Of a stretch of DNA of 5,427 bases, positions 1-4,367 are shown piece after piece. Position numbers and translations under genes: made by a program. Position 1 is the first letter of the stretch, and each line of letters begins with the position of its first letter. The notes beneath the pieces are model-generated. The model did no database searches. It was not told the DNA's origin and saw nothing but the letters and a program-made list of their open reading frames with translations. The stretch is from Candidatus Poribacteria bacterium (GTDB lineage: Bacteria > Poribacteria > WGA-4E > WGA-3G), in assembly GCA_028824575.1 (NCBI GenBank), contig JAPPDN010000888.1:1-5427 (forward strand). Direction: 5' to 3'.

Positions 1-648
1 CGACGGTGACTCGGCATTGATGATTGTCTCACGCTTTTGCGTATCGTTGAGACTCACAAGGAGCCTACGCGCGATATCTTCTTCGGCAGCAAGAACCCTT
101 AAACCTTTTTTATCCCCCTGCGGCACCTCTGCCGGATTAGAACCGAAGAATGACGGGTTCGGCGAAATGAGTTCACGATTGACAACAGTAAAGTTGAGCG
201 AGACATGATGTCCCTCAGCACGCCAGCCCCACGCACCATTGCCTGTCGGATCGCCAAATACGGTGAAAAAGTAGAACCCCGGATCACGGACAAGTCGGGC
301 TTCTCCAGCAGCCTTTTCAATCTCACCGAGCGTTGTCTCCAAATTGATAATCGCCCGGGCTTTCTGATAGCCTTTCGCGCTCAAGCCGCTCTCCATAAGA
401 GCGAACGCCGCGTCCTGCTGTTTCGTGTTGAGTTCTTTGAGAGAGACCCCTTCGCGCTCCCACATTTCGATTGGGATGTAGTGCCACCGGAACCGCTCAT
501 TCCCGTCAAATGGGAGGGCTGTCTTCTCACGTAAAGCCGGTGTTAGCGTATCCAGAAAGTTACCCGCTGCCTGTGCCATCCGTTCGGCTGTTGCTGAAGC
601 GGGGATAACCAAGGGTTTCAATTCGGCATCGTTATGTGTGTGTGCCAC
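1..648 (-). CDS. DUF3500 family protein, N-terminal part (runs off the left edge)
   Basis: An open frame of 216 codons reads leftwards from a GTG at 648 with no stop before the window edge, so the C-terminal part is missing. The start is fixed by a near-perfect ribosome binding site, AAGGAGGAA (662-654), ending five bases before the GTG. The translation resembles the DUF3500 family, recognised by eye: a GDP motif (residues 132-134) is followed by WGW (140-142), GHHVSLNF (146-153) and SPNPSFFGSNPAEV (162-175). The N-terminal 110 residues are mostly helical and contain RWHYIPIEMWER (54-65). No signal peptide or membrane segment is visible, so a cytoplasmic location is likely. The family has no established biochemical function that I know of, and none is proposed here. 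The conserved His pair in GHH could be a metal or catalytic site, but that is a guess. The gene is divergent from the sigma-factor operon and has its own promoter. Confidence 0.87.
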   Translation of the reverse strand, partial: MAHTHNDAELKPLVIPASATAERMAQAAGNFLDTLTPALREKTALPFDGNERFRWHYIPIEMWEREGVSLKELNTKQQDAAFALMESGLSAKGYQKARAIINLETTLGEIEKAAGEARLVRDPGFYFFTVFGDPTGNGAWGWRAEGHHVSLNFTVVNRELISPNPSFFGSNPAEVPQGDKKGLRVLAAEEDIARRLLVSLNDTQKRETIINAESPS

Positions 649-653
649 AAAAA

Positions 654-662
654 TTCCTCCTT
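654..662 (-). promoter_or_regulatory. Strong ribosome binding site of the DUF3500 gene
   Basis: Read on the minus strand the bases are AAGGAGGAA followed by five T residues and GTG. This near-complete complement to the 16S rRNA tail decides the GTG start at 648, as there is no nearby in-frame ATG with a comparable site. Confidence 0.8.
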
Positions 663-695
663 AGCGTAGAACTGCGACACGTGGGCCGCACGCTA
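662..695 (-). promoter_or_regulatory. Possible 5'-leader hairpin abutting the DUF3500 ribosome binding site
   Basis: TAGCGT (662-667) and ACGCTA (690-695) are perfect inverted arms. A second short stem, GCG (674-676) with CGC (687-689), stacks inside them across a one-sided bulge. The structure would lie in the untranslated leader of the DUF3500 transcript and its base touches the AAGGAGG site, so it could influence ribosome access. It is only 6+3 base pairs, so it may be chance. Confidence 0.25.
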
Positions 696-729
696 CGAAT
701 CCAGTTAACTCAGTTTCCCTATAACACCT

Positions 730-758
730 ATTCTAAACCAACTGCATACGAAAATCAA
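730..758 (-). promoter_or_regulatory. Sigma-70-like promoter for the DUF3500 gene
   Basis: On the minus strand TTGATT (758-753) is a -35 candidate matching TTGACA at four of six positions. TAGAAT (735-730) is a -10 candidate matching TATAAT at five of six. The spacer is exactly 17 bases. Transcription would begin near 723, giving a leader of about 75 bases before the GTG at 648. Confidence 0.55.
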
Positions 759-765
759 GTATTTT

Positions 766-803
766 AACAACATATTCAGAACCGTTCGGTTTTCTATGTT
801 GTT
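766..803. repeat. Inverted repeat / hairpin next to the DUF3500 promoter
   Basis: AACAACATA (766-774) and TATGTTGTT (795-803) are perfect nine-base inverted arms. Between them AACCG (780-784) and CGGTT (787-791) form a second perfect dyad, extended by an A-T and a G-T pair. Together they fold as a long hairpin with a small asymmetric internal loop. The left arm ends only seven bases upstream (on the minus strand) of the -35 box of the DUF3500 gene, so an operator or a DNA cruciform is possible. On the plus strand it is followed by TTTT (801-804), but the A/T-rich stem argues against a classical terminator. Confidence 0.6.
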
Positions 804-892
804 TTCCGTTATCGCGAGGCTCCAAAACTCGCCAGCGATGCGGATGGAATACAAAAACTTGACGGGTGGTGGCTGACGCTAACAACCAATTC

Positions 893-920
893 GACAACTG
901 AAAACTGAAAACTGAAAACT
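893..920. repeat. Short tandem repeat with AAAACTG heptamer unit
   Basis: After GACAACTG (893-900) come AAAACTG (901-907), AAAACTG (908-914) and a partial AAAACT (915-920), giving about four phased copies of a seven-base unit. The array ends 15 bases before the -35 box of the sigma operon, and its first word, GACAACTG, occurs again inside that -35 region (938-945). The arrangement resembles the heptameric short tandem repeats known between genes in some bacteria. The function is unknown. Confidence 0.75.
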
Positions 921-935
921 ATTCATCAAAAAATC

Positions 936-964
936 TTGACAACTGCTCATAAATTCTGTAAACT
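936..964 (+). promoter_or_regulatory. Sigma-70-like promoter of the sigma/anti-sigma/TPR operon
   Basis: TTGACA (936-941) is a perfect -35 consensus and TAAACT (959-964) is a -10 candidate matching four of six positions. The spacer is 17 bases and is A/T-rich. Transcription would begin near 971, leaving about 98 bases of leader before the preferred ATG at 1069. I see no GGAAC-type ECF promoter here, so self-activation by the encoded sigma factor is not evident from the sequence. Confidence 0.6.
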
Positions 965-998
965 TATTTTAATGGATCCCGTTTAAGAAAGTGTTAGC

Positions 999-1085
999 AT
1001 GCAATTCCACCTCTGCCTTAGGTTAGGTGAGGCAAAATCTCAAACCGATACGCAACAAGTCGGGACTCATGGACAAATTGATTGA
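999..1085 (+). CDS. Possible 28-codon leader ORF overlapping the sigma-factor start
   Basis: An ATG at 999 opens a 28-residue frame that ends at TGA 1083-1085, overlapping the preferred sigma-factor ATG (1069) by 17 bases in another frame. The peptide has no recognisable motif. The only ribosome-binding sequence is a weak AAGAAAG about nine bases upstream. Because the sigma gene itself lacks a good ribosome binding site, translational coupling is conceivable. It may equally be a chance frame. Confidence 0.15.
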   Translation: MQFHLCLRLGEAKSQTDTQQVGTHGQID

Positions 1086-1650
1086 TGATGAATTGTTAGT
1101 CGCTCAGTTTCAAGCCGGTCGCCAAAATGCCTTTGATGAGTTGATGAAACGTTACAAATCAAAGATTTTCTCGTACCTCCTACGTTCAGTCAGAAATTAC
1201 GAGGATGCCGAGGACATCACCATTGAAGTCTTTTTTAAAGCGTACCGCGCCCTGGAAGGTTGGCAACCGAAAGCCAAATTTTCGACATGGCTTTACAAGA
1301 TTGCGTCCAATCTTGCTATCGATTACCACCGTGCGAAAGCGCGCCGCCCTGTCTATGCGTTGGACGATACAGAAATTCCCGAAACGCATCTCGTTGCCAC
1401 TGATCTCCACAGCGATCCGGAGAAACAACTCGAAGAGAAAGAACGGGGCATCCTTATCCGTGAGGCAGTTGATCAACTCTCCCCGAAACAGAAAGCAGTT
1501 TTTATGCTAAGCCGGTATGAAGGCTTGCAACTTAAAGAGGTCGCTGAAACGCTGGATATGGCGGAGGGCACCGTGAAAATTCACCTCCACCGTGCAGTAA
1601 AACGATTGCAAACACTCCTACGTCCGTTGTGGGAAAATAATGAAATTTGA
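1069..1650 (+). CDS. ECF-family RNA polymerase sigma factor
   Basis: This 193-residue protein directs RNA polymerase to a specific set of promoters and is a group 4 (ECF) sigma-70 member. Sigma region 2 spans about residues 10-93: helix 2.1, then DAED (46-49), ITIEVFFKAYRAL (50-62) and FSTWLYKIASNLAID (71-85), the core-binding and -10-recognition segments. After an acidic linker (95-125), sigma region 4 spans about 127-183, with LSPKQKAVFMLSRYEG (137-152) and the helix-turn-helix ending GTVKIHLHRAVKRL (167-180). There is no region 1.1 or 3, as expected for the family, and the length is typical. The ATG at 1069 is preferred because it places the protein start just before region 2, as in relatives. 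A GTG at 1027 would add 14 residues. Neither start has a strong ribosome binding site. The downstream gene encodes its likely anti-sigma factor. The regulon cannot be read from this window. Confidence 0.96.
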   Translation: MDKLIDDELLVAQFQAGRQNAFDELMKRYKSKIFSYLLRSVRNYEDAEDITIEVFFKAYRALEGWQPKAKFSTWLYKIASNLAIDYHRAKARRPVYALDDTEIPETHLVATDLHSDPEKQLEEKERGILIREAVDQLSPKQKAVFMLSRYEGLQLKEVAETLDMAEGTVKIHLHRAVKRLQTLLRPLWENNEI

Positions 1651-1654
1651 TGGG

Positions 1655-1694
1655 TGGTCACGCGATCACGACCATCGTGATGGCGTGCCATCGC
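1655..1694 (+). promoter_or_regulatory. Cluster of alternative RNA hairpins between the sigma and anti-sigma genes
   Basis: Three strong dyads overlap within 40 bases. Hairpin A pairs TGGTC (1655-1659) with GACCA (1670-1674). Hairpin B pairs CACGC plus ATCACG (1659-1663, 1665-1670) with CGTGAT plus GCGTG (1676-1681, 1683-1687), an 11-pair stem with one G-G mismatch. Hairpin C pairs GATGGC (1679-1684) with GCCATC (1687-1692). A and C can coexist, whereas B excludes both. The cluster ends just before the anti-sigma ribosome binding site (1697-1703). It could act as an mRNA switch or processing site setting the sigma to anti-sigma ratio, or as a protein-binding DNA site. No known riboswitch class is recognised. 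Confidence 0.45.
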
Positions 1695-1696
1695 TG

Positions 1697-1703
1697 AAAG
1701 GAG
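1697..1703 (+). promoter_or_regulatory. Ribosome binding site deciding the anti-sigma start
   Basis: AAAGGAG lies eight bases upstream of the ATG at 1712. An earlier in-frame ATG at 1640 overlaps the end of the sigma gene but has no such site, so 1712 is the likelier start. Confidence 0.75.
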
Positions 1704-1711
1704 AAGGGATT

Positions 1712-2332
1712 ATGCCTAAATGTAAGAAATCCGAAGGGCAAGCTATTGATTATGCTTCCAAACTTCTGCCCCCAGCAGAAGAAGAACCCTTTGAAGAACA
1801 TCTCAAGAATTGCGAGGACTGTACCGAAGCCGTTGCATCCTATACAGCAGTCCTTGAATTAACAAACAAGGCACAAGAAGAACTTGTTGTGCCTGAACTC
1901 GCGCTTCAGAACATTGAGATGAACGTGTACAAACGACTTGCTGCCACACAAGAGCAGACGCTGTTCTCACGTATCCGCGCCTATTTCACGAATGTCGGAT
2001 CCCCCTTTGGCTGGTACAAAACCGCTGCGGTCAGCAGTGTTGCTATCGCTTTGATTGTCACTGTTCTCCTCATCGGAAACCCGTTCCAACCCGAAATGCC
2101 CTTGCAGTTATCCGAAGCACAGTCCGCCGATGCTCGTATCGAACAATATCGCCAGCAAGGCATCCAACGGAATTTAGAGGAGGCTCTGATTACACATCAT
2201 CTCCGAAATGATGCCTGGGAGACAGAAAGTCAGCTCCACCGAATGAAAGAGCAGGCACAAGGCACCAATTGGACAAAAGTTGCCGACAAACATCTCCAGA
2301 ACCTTCAATCTGGAAATTCAACTTTGCAATAG
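1712..2332 (+). CDS. Membrane-anchored zinc-finger (ZAS-type) anti-sigma factor
   Basis: This protein of 206 residues probably binds and inhibits the ECF sigma factor encoded directly upstream. The N-terminal cytoplasmic domain (1-60) carries Cys4, His30, Cys34 and Cys37, that is C-x25-H-x3-C-x2-C. As I recall, this is the spacing of the zinc ligands in ZAS anti-sigma factors such as RsrA. A single hydrophobic segment (about 104-122) should cross the inner membrane and is preceded by basic residues (R88, R90, K103). The C-terminal part (123-206) would be periplasmic or external, is rich in Gln, Glu and His, and shows no domain I recognise; it is predicted mainly helical. The ATG at 1712 is chosen for its AAAGGAG site. 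Starting at ATG 1640 would add 24 residues encoded by the hairpin cluster and overlap the sigma gene by 11 bases. The next gene starts 21 bases downstream. Inhibition of the sigma factor is inferred from fold and position. Confidence 0.92.
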   Translation: MPKCKKSEGQAIDYASKLLPPAEEEPFEEHLKNCEDCTEAVASYTAVLELTNKAQEELVVPELALQNIEMNVYKRLAATQEQTLFSRIRAYFTNVGSPFGWYKTAAVSSVAIALIVTVLLIGNPFQPEMPLQLSEAQSADARIEQYRQQGIQRNLEEALITHHLRNDAWETESQLHRMKEQAQGTNWTKVADKHLQNLQSGNSTLQ

Positions 2333-2339
2333 CACAACT

Positions 2340-2345
2340 AAGGGA
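2340..2345 (+). promoter_or_regulatory. Ribosome binding site of the TPR gene
   Basis: AAGGGA ends eight bases before the ATG at 2354. This supports that start over the second in-frame ATG two codons later (2360). Confidence 0.6.
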
Positions 2346-2353
2346 TATTAGCC

Positions 2354-4342
2354 ATGGAAATGTCAAGCAGGCTTACATTTCTCTTACACGCGCTGCTGAT
2401 TATTCTTCTCAGCCCGCTTGCATACGCGCAATCTGATGAAGTGAACGCCTTAATTCTCGCAGGACGCTACACAGAAGCCAGTAACAAACTTGAGGCACTT
2501 GCCGAGTCCACTAAAGACATTACCATGAAAAGCTGGTGCTACTATCAAATCGGTGAAATTCATTATAACTATACCCATCAGTACACCAGAGCTGCCGCGG
2601 CTTACGATAAAATCCTGAAACTCGAAAAAAAAGGGCTCGCGCCCGTGGAACTCTACCTTGCAATCATCAAAAAAGGTGACGTCTACAGCCGCATGGGCAA
2701 TTACCATGATGCTATCCAAACCTACGATAGACTCATTAAACTCGCGCCCGCCTCCCACTTCGTACACAAAACCGGATTACAAAAGATTCGGGACATTAAT
2801 ACCGGACTCGCTGATCTCAGAGAACAGCAACGCATCGCGATTCAGTATAAAGGCACGCCTCTTGCCGCTATTGCCCAATTCCAGATCGCCGAACTCTATA
2901 GGAATCCGTCGCAACTTAACCAACCTGAAAAGGCAATCTCGAAGTATGAAGCACTTTTAGAAACACACCCTGAGGCGATGGTTGCACCGGAAGCGAGATG
3001 GCGCATCGCAAATTTAAGGCATACCATCCTTAACCAATCCGCCTTAGCGATGGCAACATATAGAAAAGTCATTGACGATTACCCGACGAGCAACTTCGCT
3101 GCCGAGGCACTTTTCCAAATGGCAAACATCCATCGCACCGCTGGAAAATACTCGTTAGCGATTCCTGTGTTCGAGCGACTGAAACAGAGATATCCTAACT
3201 TCTGGAATATGCACGCCGTTCTCTATTGGATCGGGATCTGTCACGAGAAAAACTTGAACTACCCGAAAGCAATTGCGGCTTTTGAAACGTTCCATCATGC
3301 CTATCTACCACAACTCGACCCAGCGTATTTAGGGCAAATTTCGATGCACGATAAAAGTATATCTGAAGTCGAAGCGGAAATTGGGAAGAAAATTGTACAA
3401 CTCACCAAACAGATGGCGGAAACGGAATTAGAACGATTGAACACAGCGCGCGCAAATAGAGACTTCTCTGAGGCATTAAATATCGCCCGAAACCTCATTG
3501 CCACATCACCACATACACCTCAGGCAGAACAGGCAGCGGAACAACTTTCTACACTTCAACACCTCACAGCAATTGAAAACCTGCGTGAGCAACTTCAAAA
3601 CAACACCTTAGCACCTACAGACGCAGCACGCGCACGGTTGCAAATTGGCACGATCTACGAACAGAAACCCTTGCAGGACTATCTAAACGCAATTGAAGCA
3701 TATCAAGAGGTCCTGAAAAATCATCCTGATTCAACCTACGCCGCTGAAGCACTCTATCGCAGTGGTATCGTTTACGCTGAGCATCTCTCTGTACCCAATG
3801 AAGCCATCGAAGCTTATAAGTATGTTATCGCATCGCATCCGAACACCCTACAAGCAATGATGGCAAATTTTCAGTTGGGTGAGATTTACAGAAAGCTGCA
3901 CCGGTACAACGAAGCACTGCAAGCCTACGAGGCAACCATTGGGTACCCAGAACGCGACCGGTACCTCGCCGGTGGATATAGGGATAGTTTCGCCGATAGG
4001 GCACAATTCCGCATCGGTCGTGTCTACTACGACGACAACCGTTACGACGAAGCGCGCTCCGTTTTTGAGGAACTCATCCAGAGCCGCACGCGGTCGCCAC
4101 GCCTCGCTGCCGCTTACATCTACCTCGCCGCTATCAGTGAAGAACATGCCGAAAATAGGCAAGCTGTCGAATTCTACAAAAAGGCAGAGACCTTAATCAC
4201 GAATAATCCTGTCCAAATGATGATGCTCATCGAAGAGGCGAATGCACTCGGCACCCTCCAATCCACCGACCCAAGCGCAGTTATGCGGTACCTCGCAGAA
4301 AAGCAAAAACGCCTTTCAACAGAAACAACAAAATCCGATTAA
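2354..4342 (+). CDS. Secreted tetratricopeptide-repeat (TPR) protein
   Basis: This 662-residue protein begins with a typical Sec signal peptide: a short basic start with Arg6, a hydrophobic core (7-22) and a cleavage site after Ala25 in AYA-QS. There is no lipobox Cys, so it should be released outside the cytoplasmic membrane. The mature part is almost wholly TPR-like helical hairpins. A first block covers about 28-320, with units near 61-94, 103-132, 172-206, 213-245, 250-282 and 287-318. A charged helical linker (333-366) follows, then a second block of about 368-616, with units near 425-458, 463-497, 502-532, 548-580 and 584-616. Repeats have the form (Y/F)xxAIxxYxxVIxxxPxS followed by xAAEALFxxAxIY, as in YbgF/BamD-type envelope TPR proteins. 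No catalytic domain is visible. TPR arrays bind protein partners, so it is probably a scaffold. It is the third gene of the sigma/anti-sigma operon, suggesting a role in the same envelope signalling or in the response; that link is inferred. Confidence 0.93.
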   Translation: MEMSSRLTFLLHALLIILLSPLAYAQSDEVNALILAGRYTEASNKLEALAESTKDITMKSWCYYQIGEIHYNYTHQYTRAAAAYDKILKLEKKGLAPVELYLAIIKKGDVYSRMGNYHDAIQTYDRLIKLAPASHFVHKTGLQKIRDINTGLADLREQQRIAIQYKGTPLAAIAQFQIAELYRNPSQLNQPEKAISKYEALLETHPEAMVAPEARWRIANLRHTILNQSALAMATYRKVIDDYPTSNFAAEALFQMANIHRTAGKYSLAIPVFERLKQRYPNFWNMHAVLYWIGICHEKNLNYPKAIAAFETFHHAYLPQLDPAYLGQISMHDKSISEVEAEIGKKIVQLTKQMAETELERLNTARANRDFSEALNIARNLIATSPHTPQAEQAAEQLSTLQHLTAIENLREQLQNNTLAPTDAARARLQIGTIYEQKPLQDYLNAIEAYQEVLKNHPDSTYAAEALYRSGIVYAEHLSVPNEAIEAYKYVIASHPNTLQAMMANFQLGEIYRKLHRYNEALQAYEATIGYPERDRYLAGGYRDSFADRAQFRIGRVYYDDNRYDEARSVFEELIQSRTRSPRLAAAYIYLAAISEEHAENRQAVEFYKKAETLITNNPVQMMMLIEEANALGTLQSTDPSAVMRYLAEKQKRLSTETTKSD

Positions 4343-4367
4343 TAGTGATCTGAAGATTTCCTACCTG
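4343..4367. other. Convergent gene junction with no visible terminator
   Basis: Only 25 bases separate the TAA of the TPR gene from the TAG of the convergent phosphoribosyltransferase gene. I find no GC-rich hairpin followed by a T run on either strand here, so the two transcripts probably overlap or end by another mechanism. Confidence 0.55.

Larger units (their letters stand above)
649..998. other. Divergent intergenic region between the DUF3500 gene and the sigma operon
   Basis: This stretch of about 350 bases has no gene. It holds two promoters facing outwards (758-730 leftwards and 936-964 rightwards), an inverted repeat (766-803) and a heptamer tandem repeat (895-920). Between 804 and 892 I see nothing convincing: a weak GCGAG/CTCGC dyad (814-818, 828-832) and a TTGACG at 859-864 with no matching -10 box. 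Confidence 0.8.

Noticed and set aside
99..534. Open frames at 205-534 on the plus strand and 99-326 on the minus strand
   Set aside because: They lie in other frames across the DUF3500 gene, have no ribosome binding site and no recognisable motifs, whereas the 1-648 frame carries family motifs and a strong start.
814..838. GCGAG/CTCGC dyad in the intergenic region
   Set aside because: There are only five pairs with a nine-base loop, no T run, and no fixed relation to a gene end or promoter.
1008..1033. CACCT/AGGTG and GCCT/AGGC dyads before the sigma gene
   Set aside because: The short arms cross one another and cannot form one stable stem, so they are likely chance.
1027..1068. GTG at 1027 as the sigma-factor start
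   Set aside because: It would add 14 residues not typical of ECF sigma factors and lacks a properly spaced ribosome binding site. It is not excluded.
1640..1711. ATG at 1640 as the anti-sigma start, overlapping the sigma gene
   Set aside because: The added 24 residues look unlike a ZAS N-terminus and have no ribosome binding site. The AAAGGAG before 1712 is much stronger, and the region is better explained by its dyads.
2625..2632. Run of eight A bases in the TPR gene as a slippage or frameshift site
   Set aside because: The main frame continues intact for another 570 residues of clear TPR sequence, and the alternative-frame product has no recognisable domain.
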